A stretch of 46,267 nt of DNA from Pseudonocardia xinjiangensis. Its GTDB lineage: Bacteria; Actinomycetota; Actinomycetes; Mycobacteriales; Pseudonocardiaceae. The translations under genes and the position numbers were made by a program. A model generated the notes under the pieces. That model was given only the letters and a program-made list of their open reading frames with translations. It searched no databases and had not been told where the DNA came from. The stretch spans positions 1-46,267 of the forward strand of contig NZ_JAAXKY010000045.1 of assembly GCF_012911925.1 (NCBI RefSeq). Reading direction: 5' to 3'. Shown here in pieces: positions 1-17,714 of this stretch. Within the stretch, counting starts at the first letter, position 1, and each line of letters opens with the position of its first letter.

Positions 1-189
1 CAAAATCTGGCTCTAGCAAATCCCGCGACGGGGTCGCAGGAAAAAACAAACTGGCATAAAACCAATTCATGATAAAGCTCGACACACTGTTGAGTTCTCA
101 AAAGACACCCGCACACCATCCACCACCGCAAGGTGGTGCTCCGGGGCTGTGTTCTCGTCTGTGTCGCTACCGATCAGTGCCGGAGCAAC
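1..189 (-). other. rRNA operon leader (16S gene lies beyond the left edge)
   Basis: Read on the minus strand, this stretch carries the typical actinobacterial pre-16S leader. Positions 85-108 give a boxA/antitermination-like element containing TTTTGAGAACTCAACAGTG, very like the mycobacterial rrn leader. Positions 121-138 form a small hairpin (CACCACC-GCAA-GGTGGTG). Near position 1-60 there is a T-rich tract and a GCGAC-CCC-GTCGC hairpin close to where the mature 16S would begin. The unusually AT-rich composition for this genome also fits. The 16S gene itself is not in the window, so the operon is inferred from the leader. Confidence 0.82.
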
Positions 190-195
190 TTTTCT

Positions 196-224
196 ACAGT
201 ACATGGTCCTGACCGTGGAGTCAA
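196..224 (-). promoter_or_regulatory. rrn promoter, proximal (P1-like)
   Basis: On the minus strand, -35 TTGACT (219-224) and -10 TACTGT (196-201) are separated by exactly 17 bp. Transcription would start near position 189 and run into the rRNA leader. It is the better spaced of two promoters in front of the leader. Confidence 0.7.
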
Positions 225-362
225 GCTCCACCAGGCCCACATCCAGAAGGCTACACCTTGCGATGCCTGGCCTTCCGGGGCGGCCACCTGTCCGGGGGCT
301 GACTCTGGGCCGGAGGATCTCCGTCCCGGTCTGTCGTGCTGCCCGCCGTGGCGACGAGGAGA

Positions 363-392
363 AAGTTACACAGGCCCTCGGACCATAGTCAA
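363..392 (-). promoter_or_regulatory. rrn promoter, distal (P2-like)
   Basis: On the minus strand, -35 TTGACT (387-392) and -10 TAACTT (363-368) are 18 bp apart. It uses the same -35 hexamer as the proximal promoter about 170 bp downstream. Tandem promoters are usual for actinobacterial rRNA operons. Confidence 0.6.
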
Positions 393-444
393 ATCGGGGG
401 TCCCTCTTCGGCGTTCCCGCAGGTCAGGACACCTTTCGGCCGGA

Positions 445-1722
445 TCAGGCCGTGACCACCCTGGCTCCCGCGAGGTTCCGCTTCCCCCGCCTCAGCACGA
501 GCCAGCGCCCGGGCAGGAGGTCCGCCTCCTCCGGGATCCACTGCTCGTCGGGCACCTTCACGTTGTTCACGTAGGCGCCGCCCTCGCCGACCGTGCGCCG
601 GGCGGCACCACGGCTCTCCGCGAGCCCGGTGGCCACGAGCAGGTCCACGACGGTCGGCCGCTCGTCGAGGCGGACCGTGGCGGTGGGGACCTCGGCGAGC
701 GCGGCATCCAGGGTGCTCGCATCGAGATCGTGCAGGTCACCGCGCCCGAAGAGCGCGCCGGACGCCGCGATGACCTGCTCGGTGTGCCGCCGGCCGTGGA
801 CGAGCGTGGTGAGCTCCTCGGCCAGCCTGCGCTGCCCGGCGCGCAGATGGGGCCGTTCGGCGACCGACTTCTCCAGCTCCTCGATCTCCTCCTGCGAGAG
901 GAACGTGAAGAGCCGCAGGTACCGCCCGACGTCGGCGTCCGAGACGTTGAGGAAGTACTGGTACCAGGCGTACGGCGAGGTCAGCTCCGGATCGAGCCAG
1001 AGGCTCCCGCCCCCGGTGGACTTGCCGAACTTGCGGCCCTCGCTGTCGGTGACCAGCGGCGTGGTGAGGGCGTGGACGGCCGCGCCCTCCACCCGCCGGA
1101 CGAGCTCGACGCCGCCGACGATGTTGCCCCACTGGTCGGAGCCGCCGATCTGTAGCCGGCAGCCATGACGCCGGTACAGGTGCAGGTAGTCCTGGCTCTG
1201 CAGCAGCAGGTAGCTGAACTCGGTGTAGGACATGCCGTCGGCGGCGAGCCTGCGCTTGACCGTCTCCCGGCTGAGCATGACGTTGATCGAGAAGTGCTTG
1301 CCGACGTCACGGAGGAACTCGAGGACGGTCTGCGGCCCGGTCCAGTCCAGGTTGTCGGCGATCAGAGCGCCGGTGGGTGAGTCGTCGAACTCCACGAACC
1401 GCTCGAGCTGCCCACGGATGCGTTCGGCCCAGTTGGTGACCGTTTCGGCGCTGTTCATGGACCGCTCGCCGACCTCTCGCGGGTCGCCGATCATCCCCGT
1501 GGCTCCCCCGGCGAGCACGATGGGCCGCGCTCCCGCCTGCTGGAACCGCCGCAGCGCCAGCAGCGGGACGAGGTTGCCGGCGTGCAGGCTGGGAGCCGTG
1601 GGGTCGAAGCCCGAGTAGAGCGTGAGCACTCCCTCCGCGAGCTCGCGCCGCAGCGCGTCCCGGTCGGTGCTCTGCGCGATCAGGCCGCGCCACTCCAGCT
1701 CGTCGAGGATGTCGTTACCCAC
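445..1722 (-). CDS. tyrS: Tyrosine--tRNA ligase
   Basis: Class I aminoacyl-tRNA synthetase that charges tRNA-Tyr with tyrosine in the cytosol. The HIGH motif appears as HAGN in the [12 protein letters not shown] block, the KMSKS loop as KFGKS, followed by the GGGSLWLDP segment. The C-terminus has an S4-like RNA-binding domain ([18 protein letters not shown]). It aligns along its length with mycobacterial TyrS. I chose the GTG at 1722 rather than an in-frame ATG 21 nt upstream because a strong Shine-Dalgarno (GGGGGAGG) lies just before it and the ATG has none. The rRNA operon promoters follow it in the same direction, the usual neighbour order in this group. Confidence 0.96.
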   Translation of the reverse strand: MGNDILDELEWRGLIAQSTDRDALRRELAEGVLTLYSGFDPTAPSLHAGNLVPLLALRRFQQAGARPIVLAGGATGMIGDPREVGERSMNSAETVTNWAERIRGQLERFVEFDDSPTGALIADNLDWTGPQTVLEFLRDVGKHFSINVMLSRETVKRRLAADGMSYTEFSYLLLQSQDYLHLYRRHGCRLQIGGSDQWGNIVGGVELVRRVEGAAVHALTTPLVTDSEGRKFGKSTGGGSLWLDPELTSPYAWYQYFLNVSDADVGRYLRLFTFLSQEEIEELEKSVAERPHLRAGQRRLAEELTTLVHGRRHTEQVIAASGALFGRGDLHDLDASTLDAALAEVPTATVRLDERPTVVDLLVATGLAESRGAARRTVGEGGAYVNNVKVPDEQWIPEEADLLPGRWLVLRRGKRNLAGARVVTA

Positions 1723-1767
1723 GACACCGATCCTCCCCCACACCGGCCAGGGGTTTTCAGCCGCCCG

Positions 1768-2781
1768 TCAGCCGCCCAGGTGCGCGGCGAACTCACCGGG
1801 CAGGTCGTCGAGCAGCATCGGCAGGCTCAGCACGCTGCTGAACGACAGCGCGACCCCCTGCTCCTCGGTGAGGTCCACCACACCGCCCTCCTGGCCGACC
1901 CGCAGGGCCGGGTAGCCGGGCTGCTGCTCGAGACCGGAGGTGGAGGTGCCGGGGATGGTGATCCATCCCACGAGGTCGTTCTCGTCGAGCAGCCCGAGTT
2001 GCTCGGTGCTGATCTCCGCGTAGAAGTTCTGCCCGGCCAGCTCGTCGAAGCGGGCGGGCACGGTGAACCCCAGCGAGCCCAGGAAGCGCCCCCGGTTGTC
2101 CTTCGAGTTCCAGACGAAGTAGCTGCCCGTACCGGTGGAGCTCACCGCGGCCAGTGCGGCCCGCTTGCCGGCGAACTGCGGGTACTGCGCACGCACGGCC
2201 GCGAACCGCGCGTCCAGGTCGGTGACCATCTGCTCGGCCTGCGCGGTGCGCCCGACCGCCGTGCCGATCAACCGCGTCGCGTCCTGCCACGGCGCCTGGT
2301 AGGCGGGGAAACCGACGGGCTGGGTGATCGTCGGTGCGATCCGGGAGAACGTGGCGTACTGCTCCGCGTCGAGCCCGGCCGACACGGCCACGATCAGGTC
2401 CGGCCGCAGGGCGGCGATCGTCTCGGGGTCGATCTCGGCGCCGAGCACCTGGGGCTGCCCGTCCTGCAGGTGGTCGGCCGCCCACGGCCACGTCGCGAAG
2501 GGCCTGTTGCCGGTGAACTCCCGGATCGCGACCGGGACGACCCCGAGCGCGAGGAGGGCGTCCTGGTCGGTGTAGCCCAGCGAGACGACGCGGCGTGGCT
2601 CGGCGGGCACCACCGTGGAGCCGAGGGTGTGCTCGACGGTCACCGGGAACGCCGCGTTCCCGGGTGCCGGTGCCGCCGCCCCGTCTGCCGGGGAACCACC
2701 GCCGGCGCAGGCGGCGAGCAGGACGGCAGCGGCGAGGAGGGGCGCGAGCACGCGCCATGGCCGGAGATGCGTGACGATCAC
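1768..2781 (-). CDS. Iron-siderophore ABC transporter substrate-binding lipoprotein (FecB/FhuD-like)
   Basis: Cell-surface lipoprotein that should capture a ferric siderophore for ABC import. A basic signal peptide with hydrophobic core ends in the lipobox LLAAC (about residue 25). The mature part has the periplasmic-binding-protein type 2 fold pattern, starting with RRVVSLGYTDQDALLALGVVPVAI. Length (337 aa) is normal for the family. No permease or ATPase gene is adjacent, so it must work with transporter parts encoded elsewhere. The GTG start sits six nt after a -10 element inside an iron box, so the mRNA is probably leaderless and repressed by an IdeR/DmdR-type regulator under iron sufficiency. 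The exact siderophore cannot be told from sequence. Confidence 0.9.
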   Translation of the reverse strand: MIVTHLRPWRVLAPLLAAAVLLAACAGGGSPADGAAAPAPGNAAFPVTVEHTLGSTVVPAEPRRVVSLGYTDQDALLALGVVPVAIREFTGNRPFATWPWAADHLQDGQPQVLGAEIDPETIAALRPDLIVAVSAGLDAEQYATFSRIAPTITQPVGFPAYQAPWQDATRLIGTAVGRTAQAEQMVTDLDARFAAVRAQYPQFAGKRAALAAVSSTGTGSYFVWNSKDNRGRFLGSLGFTVPARFDELAGQNFYAEISTEQLGLLDENDLVGWITIPGTSTSGLEQQPGYPALRVGQEGGVVDLTEEQGVALSFSSVLSLPMLLDDLPGEFAAHLGG

Positions 2782-2785
2782 GAGC

Positions 2786-2817
2786 GCAGGTTAGGCTAAC
2801 CTATCGAAGTCGGTCAA
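2786..2817 (-). promoter_or_regulatory. Iron box overlapping the promoter of the siderophore-binding lipoprotein
   Basis: Positions 2786-2804 match 16 of 19 bases of the DtxR/IdeR/DmdR consensus, with the perfect core AGGTTAGGCTAACCT. On the minus strand a promoter runs through it: -35 TTGACC (2812-2817), 18-bp spacer, -10 TAACCT (2788-2793). The -35 overlaps the stop of the upstream glycosylase gene. The operator therefore covers the -10, which fits iron-dependent repression. Confidence 0.85.
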
Positions 2818-3473
2818 AGGCGCCCCACCGGCGCGTTCCGGCCCGGCCGGTACTGGCTCACCGCGGCCGAACCGGCCACCCAGAACCGCCACGGCAGGTC
2901 GTGCGCCGCCGCCACCCCGACCCGAGGTCCGGAGCGCACCAGTGCCGGGTCGATCGGCGGCGCGGCCAGCAGCCGCACCGGCGACCCGGGATCGGTGACG
3001 TCCACGCCGTTGTGCTCCCGGCCGAACCCGAGCAGCGACGCGAGCCGGGCCGGGCCCCGCGCGAGATCGGCCGAGCGCCGCGCGGTCGGCCGTCGGGCGT
3101 GGGCGACCGCGAGGTCCGACTCGACCTCGCCCGCCCGCAGCAGCACCGCACCCGCCTCCCCGTCCTCGAGACAGCTGATGTTCGCGCAGAAGTGCATCCC
3201 GTAGACGAAGTAGACGTACAGATGCCCGGCCGGCCCGAACATCACGCCGTTGCGCGCCGTACGACCGCGGAAGCTGTGCGACGCGGGGTCGTCGGCGCCG
3301 CGGTAGGCCTCCACCTCGACGAGCCGCACGGCCACCGTGCCCTCCGGGGTGTCGGCCTCGACCGTGCACCCGAGCAGCCGGACGGCCGCGACGAGGACGT
3401 CGCCGGCCAGCTCGTCGCGGTCCAGCAGCGGCGCCGGACCGTCCTCGCCCGCTGGTCGTGGTTCCGTGCTCAC
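2814..3473 (-). CDS. mpg: 3-methyladenine DNA glycosylase (AAG/Mpg family)
   Basis: Monofunctional DNA glycosylase that removes alkylated purines in base-excision repair. Family motifs are clear: the VRLVEVEAYRGADDPASHSF block, which carries the catalytic Glu, then RNGVMFGPAGHLYVYFVYG and the ARGPARLASLLG segment. At 219 aa it has the normal bacterial length. It starts with GTG 7 nt after the stop of the aminotransferase gene and has no clear ribosome site of its own, so it is likely translated by coupling as the last cistron of the arginine transcript. Its 3' end overlaps the promoter of the next gene. Confidence 0.93.
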   Translation of the reverse strand: MSTEPRPAGEDGPAPLLDRDELAGDVLVAAVRLLGCTVEADTPEGTVAVRLVEVEAYRGADDPASHSFRGRTARNGVMFGPAGHLYVYFVYGMHFCANISCLEDGEAGAVLLRAGEVESDLAVAHARRPTARRSADLARGPARLASLLGFGREHNGVDVTDPGSPVRLLAAPPIDPALVRSGPRVGVAAAHDLPWRFWVAGSAAVSQYRPGRNAPVGRL

Positions 3474-3480
3474 GCTCGGC

Positions 3481-10239
<6,759 letters not shown>

Positions 10240-10243
<4 letters not shown>

Positions 10244-11152
10244 GACGGCACCACCATCGTTCCGACTCCCTCACTGGTGAACACCTCGAGCAGCACCGAG
10301 TGCGGCACCCGCCCGTCGATCACGTGGGCCTGCGGCACCCCACCACGAACCGCGCGCAGGCAGGCCTCCATCTTCGGCGCCATCCCGCTCTCCAGCGCCG
10401 GCAGCATCGGCTCCAGCTCGTCGGCCGTGAGCGAGCTGATCACCGAATCCGGATCCGGGTAGTTCGCGTACAGCCCCTCGACGTCGGTGAGCACCACGAG
10501 CTTCGCGGCACCCAGCGCCGCTGCGAGCGCGGCGGCTGCGCTGTCCGCGTTGATGTTGTACACGGTGCCGTTCTCGTCCGGTGCGACCCCCGCCACCACC
10601 GGGATCCGACCCGCGCGGACGATGTCGAGCACCGCGTCCGGGTTGACCGCCACGACGTCGCCGACCAGGCCGATGTCGACCGGCTCACCCCCGACCAGCG
10701 CGGTGCGCTTCTCGGCGGTGAAGAGCCCCGCGTCCTCCCCTGACAGGCCGACGGCGTACGGGCCATGCTGGTTTACCAGCCCGACGAGCTCGCGCCCGAC
10801 CTGTCCGACCAGCACCATCCGGACGATGTCGATCGTCTCCGGGGTGGTGACGCGCAGCCCGCCACGGAACTCCCCCGGCAGACCGAGTCGCGTGAGCATC
10901 GCGGTGATCTGCGGGCCGCCGCCGTGCACGACGACCGGCCGGATCCCGGCGAGCCGCAGGAACACCATGTCCTGGGCGAACGCCTGCTTGAGCTCCTCGT
11001 CGACCATCGCGTTGCCGCCGTACTTCACCACCACGACCTGGCCGTGGAAGCGCTGCAGCCACGGCAGCGCCTCGGCCAGCACCCCGGCCTTCTCCCCCGC
11101 GCGCTTGAGCCGCACGGCGGTGGACCCGGTGTCGCCTGCGGCCGTGGCCGTC

Positions 11153-11169
<17 letters not shown>
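10240..11169 (-). CDS. argB: Acetylglutamate kinase
   Basis: Phosphorylates N-acetylglutamate, the second and often arginine-inhibited step. Amino-acid-kinase motifs are KYGGNAM, HGGGPQI and the [16 protein letters not shown] nucleotide loop. The N-terminal extension of about 20 residues before the kinase core may contribute to arginine feedback, as in long ArgB forms (inference). The GTG start is preceded by GGAGGAGA, and this ribosome site lies inside the 3' end of argJ (17-nt overlap). Confidence 0.96.
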
Positions 11170-13386
<2,217 letters not shown>

Positions 13387-13428
13387 TCAGATAGCCGGGC
13401 GCGAGACGGACGCCGCAGTTCGGAGCCC

Positions 13429-13992
13429 TCACCCCATCGTCTTCTGGCCGTCCAGGGACTCTCGGATGATGTCGGCGTGCCCGGAGTGCTGGGCGGTCTC
13501 GGCGACGATGTGCTGGAGCACGCGCCGGAACGACCAGCGCTTGCCCTTCTCGAACCACGGCGCTTCGGGCAGCGGGTGGGAGGCGTCCAGGTCGGGGAGG
13601 GTGGCCACCAGTTCGTCGGTGCGCCGCGCCACCTGCTCGTACTCGGCGAGCACGCCGGCGAGGGTCTCGTCGGGGAGCAGCTGGAACGTGGCCACGTGCG
13701 CGTCGATCACCTCCTGCGGCGGCTCGCCGCCCTCCCAGCCACCGCCCGTGGCGGACGGCCCGTCGAGGATGAAGTCGGCCCACCCGCGCTCGACCCCGGT
13801 GACGTGCTTCACCAGGCCACCCAGGCAGAGCTCGCTGGCCGTGGTGCGCAGCCGGGCCTGCTCATCGGTGAGGCCCGCCACGGTGTGGCGCAGGAACCGG
13901 CGCTGGGTCGCCAACGCCTCCAGCAGGTCCGCGCGCTCACCCGTCACGGTCGCCCCCGCGGTGCTCGTGTTGCTCGTCGTGCTCGTCGTCAT
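13429..13992 (-). CDS. DinB-like protein, DUF664 family
   Basis: 187-aa protein of the DinB/DUF664 four-helix-bundle superfamily, whose members are metal-binding and often thiol-transferase-like. The family pattern is seen in the three separated His positions: LVKHVTGVERGW, the mid-region, and RRVLQHIVAETAQHSGHADIIRES near the C-terminus. The start ATG has a GGAGAGACG ribosome site; the frame continues upstream but without such a site. It is divergent from the WYL regulator, which is a common arrangement. The substrate is unknown. Confidence 0.85.
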   Translation of the reverse strand: MTTSTTSNTSTAGATVTGERADLLEALATQRRFLRHTVAGLTDEQARLRTTASELCLGGLVKHVTGVERGWADFILDGPSATGGGWEGGEPPQEVIDAHVATFQLLPDETLAGVLAEYEQVARRTDELVATLPDLDASHPLPEAPWFEKGKRWSFRRVLQHIVAETAQHSGHADIIRESLDGQKTMG

Positions 13993-14087
13993 CGTCTCTC
14001 CGCCTTCGGGTCGGTCGGTCCGTCGTGAAGTACGGTACGAACCATTGGTGCCACTTTCTGGCCTGAATTGCCGGGAGACTGGGGGAC

Positions 14088-15077
14088 ATGGCGAACACGA
14101 GCTCCCGGATGCTTCGGCTGCTCTCACTCCTGCAGACCCACCGGTACTGGCCGGGCACGGAGCTGGCGGACCGGCTCGAGGTGTCCGTCCGCACCCTGCG
14201 CCGTGACATCGACCGGCTGCGCGAGCTCGGTTACCCGGTGGAGGCCAACCGCGGCGTCGACGGCGGCTACCAGCTCGCCCCGGGAGCGGCGCTCCCACCG
14301 CTGGTCCTCGACGACGAGGAGGCCGTGGCCCTCGCCGTCGGACTGCAGACCGCCGTGCAGAGCGGGGTCTCGGGAGTCGCGGAGTCGTCGGTCCGCGCTC
14401 TCGCCAAGGTGGTGCAGGTGATGCCACCCCGGCTGCGACGACGGGTGGAGGCCCTGCGTGCGATGACGGTTCCCGCCACCTGGGGCGGTGCGGCCGGCTC
14501 GACCGTCGACCCCGGGGACCTCACCGTCCTCGCCCAGGCCTGCCGCGACACCGAACGGCTCGAGTTCGGCTACACCGCGTCGAGCGGCGAGCGCACCGAA
14601 CGCCACGTGGAGCCGTTGCGCCTCGTCCCGCTGGGGCGCCGCTGGTACCTCGTCGCCTACGACCTCGTCCGGCACGACTGGCGCAGCTTCCGCCTCGACC
14701 GGCTCGACCGGCCCCGCAGCACGGGCACCCGGTTCCGCGCCCGCGAGCTTCCCGCCGAGGATGCCGCCACGTTCATCCAGGAGAGGATGGGGCAGCTTCC
14801 GGCCTCGTACGCCGTCGAGGTGCTGGTCGACGCCCCGGCGGGGACCGTCCGGCGACACATCGGCCGGTGGGCCACGGTCGAGGAGGCCGACGAGCACCGG
14901 TGCGTGGTGCGGATGCGCACGGACTCGCTGGACTGGCCGGCGATGGCGCTCGGCTCGCTCGGCGCGGAGTTCACCGTGCAGTCACCGCCCGAGCTGCTCG
15001 ACCATCTCCGCCGCTGGGCAGGGACGTTCGACCGGGCCGCGGGCCGCGGCGCGGCCGGCCATGTCGGGAATGCGTGA
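14088..15077 (+). CDS. WYL-domain transcriptional regulator
   Basis: 329-aa regulator with an N-terminal winged helix-turn-helix (about residues 5-60, ELADRLEVSVRTLRRDIDRLRELGYPVEANRGVDGGY), a WYL ligand-binding domain (about 140-220, including RRWYLVAYDLVRHDWRSFRLDRL) and a C-terminal WCX extension. It starts at ATG with GGGGGAC just upstream. It probably controls the divergent DUF664 gene: the 95-bp gap contains GTACGGTAC and ACCATTGGT palindromes (about 14030-14050) as possible operator sequence. The ligand is not predictable. Confidence 0.92.
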   Translation: MANTSSRMLRLLSLLQTHRYWPGTELADRLEVSVRTLRRDIDRLRELGYPVEANRGVDGGYQLAPGAALPPLVLDDEEAVALAVGLQTAVQSGVSGVAESSVRALAKVVQVMPPRLRRRVEALRAMTVPATWGGAAGSTVDPGDLTVLAQACRDTERLEFGYTASSGERTERHVEPLRLVPLGRRWYLVAYDLVRHDWRSFRLDRLDRPRSTGTRFRARELPAEDAATFIQERMGQLPASYAVEVLVDAPAGTVRRHIGRWATVEEADEHRCVVRMRTDSLDWPAMALGSLGAEFTVQSPPELLDHLRRWAGTFDRAAGRGAAGHVGNA

Positions 15078-15101
15078 TCCGTCGATCAGGTTGGGCCGGG
15101 C

Positions 15102-16151
15102 GTGGAACTCGGAGTGCACACCTTCGCCGACGTCAGCCTCGACCCGAACGGCGTGGGGCCTGCGCAACGGGTGCGTGAGGTGGTCGAGGAGATCACGCTC
15201 GCGGACGAGGTGGGCCTCGACGTCTTCGGGATCGGCGAGCACCACCGCCGTGACTACGCCGCGTCGGCACCGGCGATGATCCTGGCGGCCGGGGCCGAGC
15301 ACAGCTCCCGGATCCGGCTCACCAGCGCCGTCACCGTGCTGAGCTCCGACGACCCGGTGCGGGTGTTCCAGCAGTACTCCACGCTCGACCTGCTCTCCGG
15401 CGGCCGGGCCGAGATCATGGCCGGGCGCGGGTCGTTCACCGAGTCGTTCCCGCTGTTCGGCTACGACCTCGCCGACTACGACGAGCTGTTCGCGGAGAAG
15501 CTCGACCTGCTGCTGGCGCTGCGCGGCGCCGAGCGCGTCACCTGGTCCGGGCGCCTTCGGCCCCCGCTGCACGACCAGCCGGTGTACCCGCGTCCGGTGC
15601 AGAACCCGTTGCCCGTGTGGGTGGCCGTCGGGGGCAACCCGCAGTCGGTCGTCCGCGCCGGAGCGCTCGGACTGCCGCTGGCGCTGGCGATCATCGGCGG
15701 CGAGCCGGAGCGGTTCGTCCCACTGGCCGACCTGTACCGCGAGGCGCTGCGGCGCACCGACCACTCCGCCCTGCCGTTCAGCCTCAACCTCCACGGCTTC
15801 GTCGCCGACACCTCGCAGGCGGCCGGTGACATCTACTACCCGGCCCACTCCGAGGTGATGAACCGGATCGGGCGCGAGCGCGGCTGGGGCCCGACGAACC
15901 GCGCCGCGTTCGACGCGCAGGTCGCCCTGCGCGGCGCGTACGTGGTGGGCTCGCCCGAGCAGGTGGCTGAGAAGATCCTCTTCCAGCACGAGCTGTTCGG
16001 GCACCACCGCACACTCATCCAGTTCGCGATCGGCAGCGTCCCGCATCGGGACGTGCTGCGGGCCATCGAGCTGTTCGGCACCGAGGTCGCACCGCTGGTG
16101 CGGGCCGAGGTGGCGCGCCGCGAGGGCGCGACGGCGGCCGTCACCTCCTGA
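15102..16151 (+). CDS. LLM-class flavin-dependent oxidoreductase
   Basis: Luciferase-like monooxygenase family, 349 aa, expected to use FMN or F420 (TIM-barrel fold). Family features include the start [10 protein letters not shown], the [15 protein letters not shown] block and the [16 protein letters not shown] loop typical of the group that includes bacterial luciferase-related oxidoreductases. The GTG start lies 25 nt after the WYL gene with only a weak ribosome site, so it may be co-transcribed with the regulator. Its end faces the SDR gene with 15 nt between stops. Substrate unknown. Confidence 0.9.
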   Translation: MELGVHTFADVSLDPNGVGPAQRVREVVEEITLADEVGLDVFGIGEHHRRDYAASAPAMILAAGAEHSSRIRLTSAVTVLSSDDPVRVFQQYSTLDLLSGGRAEIMAGRGSFTESFPLFGYDLADYDELFAEKLDLLLALRGAERVTWSGRLRPPLHDQPVYPRPVQNPLPVWVAVGGNPQSVVRAGALGLPLALAIIGGEPERFVPLADLYREALRRTDHSALPFSLNLHGFVADTSQAAGDIYYPAHSEVMNRIGRERGWGPTNRAAFDAQVALRGAYVVGSPEQVAEKILFQHELFGHHRTLIQFAIGSVPHRDVLRAIELFGTEVAPLVRAEVARREGATAAVTS

Positions 16152-16166
16152 CAGCCTCCGCGCCGG

Positions 16167-16967
16167 CTAGTGCACCGAGCGGATCGTTCCGCCGTCGACC
16201 CGAAGCGTCGCGCCGCTCACGTAGGCGGCGAACGGGGAGGCCAGGTACACCACGGCGGCGGCGATCTCCTCCGGGCGACCGAACCGGCCCACGTCGTTGG
16301 GCACCCACTCGGTCGCCGCGTGCCGCTCGATCTCCTCGAACGACTCCCCCCATTCGTGCGCAGGGGCGATGTCGACCAGGAGGTCGCGGACCGCGTCGGT
16401 CAGGATCACTCCCGGCGCCACGACGTTGGACGTCACGCCCGAGCCCGCGAGCTCCCGCGCGAGGGAGACCGCAAGGTTGTGCCGGGCGGCCAGCGTCGCG
16501 TTGTAGTGCGGCTGGACGGCCATCGGCTGGATCGCCAGCCCGCCGCCGATCTGGATCACCCGACCCCAGCCGCGTTCGCGCATGAGTGGCACCAACCGCT
16601 GGATCAGCCGGACCCCGGAGATCACGTTCACCTCGTAGGTCGTCGCCCACACCGCAGGCGTCGCCTCCGCCCATGACAGGTAGTCGTAGGACCCCGCGTT
16701 GTTGACGAGGATGTCGACCGGACCGCCGGCCAGCGCCTGGGCGACGACCGCATCGGCCCCGTCGTCGGTGACGAGATCGCCGATGGCGACGTCGGCGCGA
16801 CCACCACTCGTCCGGATTGCGTCGACCACCGCCGTCACCCGGGCCTCGTCGCGGCCGTGCACCACGACATCGGCGCCCTCGGCGGCCAGCATCCTGGCGG
16901 TCGCCTCCCCCAGTCCCGCGCTCGACCCGGTGACCAGCGCCCGTCGGCCCGTCAGCTGCACATCCAT
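16167..16967 (-). CDS. SDR-fold protein lacking the catalytic Ser and Lys
   Basis: 266-aa Rossmann-fold protein of the short-chain dehydrogenase/reductase superfamily. The nucleotide motif TGSSAGLG (13-20), NNAG (89-92) and the structural Asn114 are present. Where SDRs have Ser-Ser the sequence is Gly-Gly (141-142), and in YxxxK Tyr155 is kept but the Lys is Leu159. It should bind NAD(P) but may be catalytically altered or inactive. The ATG has a GGAGT ribosome site. It is divergent from a TetR gene across two matched operators, so it is probably the target of that regulator. Confidence 0.88.
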   Translation of the reverse strand: MDVQLTGRRALVTGSSAGLGEATARMLAAEGADVVVHGRDEARVTAVVDAIRTSGGRADVAIGDLVTDDGADAVVAQALAGGPVDILVNNAGSYDYLSWAEATPAVWATTYEVNVISGVRLIQRLVPLMRERGWGRVIQIGGGLAIQPMAVQPHYNATLAARHNLAVSLARELAGSGVTSNVVAPGVILTDAVRDLLVDIAPAHEWGESFEEIERHAATEWVPNDVGRFGRPEEIAAAVVYLASPFAAYVSGATLRVDGGTIRSVH

Positions 16968-16990
16968 CAGTCACTCCGTCCCGACTCCTT

Positions 16991-17006
16991 GTCTACGACC
17001 GTAGAC
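16991..17006. promoter_or_regulatory. TetR operator 1 (GTCTAC-N4-GTAGAC)
   Basis: Perfect 16-bp inverted repeat GTCTACGACCGTAGAC with 6-bp arms. It is one of two copies in the SDR/TetR gap, 32 bp centre to centre, about three helical turns, so both can be bound on the same DNA face. Confidence 0.88.
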
Positions 17007-17022
17007 CTGTGGGAGCAGCAAA

Positions 17023-17038
17023 GTCTACACTCGTAGAC
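17023..17038. promoter_or_regulatory. TetR operator 2 (GTCTAC-N4-GTAGAC)
   Basis: Second perfect copy, GTCTACACTCGTAGAC, ending directly before the GTG of the tetR-type gene. A -10-like TACACT (17026-17031) lies inside it, so binding would shut off the regulator's own, probably leaderless, transcript. Confidence 0.88.
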
Positions 17039-17668
17039 GTGACTCTCGACCCTCCTGCCGAGCGCCCCCGCAACGCCGCGGCCACGAAAGCGGCGATCCT
17101 GGAGTCGGCCGTCGTCGCGTTCACGCGATCCGGCTACGACGGCGCAGGCGTGCGGGAGATCGCACAGGCGGCCGGTGTGACCGCGATGCTGGTCAACCGC
17201 TACTTCGGCTCGAAGGAACAGCTGTTCCGCGAGGTGGTGGACGTCGTACTCGCACCGCCGACGATCGTCCCGGAGGACTCCGCCACGCTCGCCCACCGCG
17301 TCGCCGAGACGCTCACCGCCCGGACGACGCCCGAGGCGGAGCACCTCGACCCCTTCCTGCTGATGCTGCGGTCGGCCTCCAACCCGCGCGCCAACGAGAT
17401 CGTCCGTGCCGGTATCGAGAGGTATGCCGGGCGTCGCCTTGCCGCGTTGCTCCCCGGGCCGAGGCCGGACGAGCGCTCCGAGCTGCTGCTCTCGCTCATC
17501 GCCGGCGTCTGGCTGTTGCGCAAGGTGGTCGGGACGACGGCGCTGGCCGCCATGGAGCCTGCGGACCTGACCCGGCGGCTGGAGGAGGTGTTCGGGGCGG
17601 CCATCGCCCCGGATCCGGACGAGCCGGCCGATCGCGGCAGGGCGGAGAGCGGCGGGGCGGTCGAATAG
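17039..17668 (+). CDS. TetR-family transcriptional regulator
   Basis: 209-aa repressor with an N-terminal HTH (about residues 10-60: ILESAVVAFTRSGYDGAGVREIAQAAGVTAMLVNRYFGSKEQLF in separate helices) and a C-terminal ligand domain ending with VVGTTALAAMEPADLTRRLEEVF, a pattern of the TetR_C_16-like group. I chose the GTG at 17039, immediately after operator 2; an in-frame GTG at 17009 would place the operator inside the coding region. The C-terminal domain resembles the second TetR at 42960-43583, suggesting paralogues. Confidence 0.9.
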   Translation: MTLDPPAERPRNAAATKAAILESAVVAFTRSGYDGAGVREIAQAAGVTAMLVNRYFGSKEQLFREVVDVVLAPPTIVPEDSATLAHRVAETLTARTTPEAEHLDPFLLMLRSASNPRANEIVRAGIERYAGRRLAALLPGPRPDERSELLLSLIAGVWLLRKVVGTTALAAMEPADLTRRLEEVFGAAIAPDPDEPADRGRAESGGAVE

Positions 17669-17714
17669 TTCCGAACCGCCCCGCGGTGGCGGGCCCTCCG
17701 GTTACCGTCGCCCG

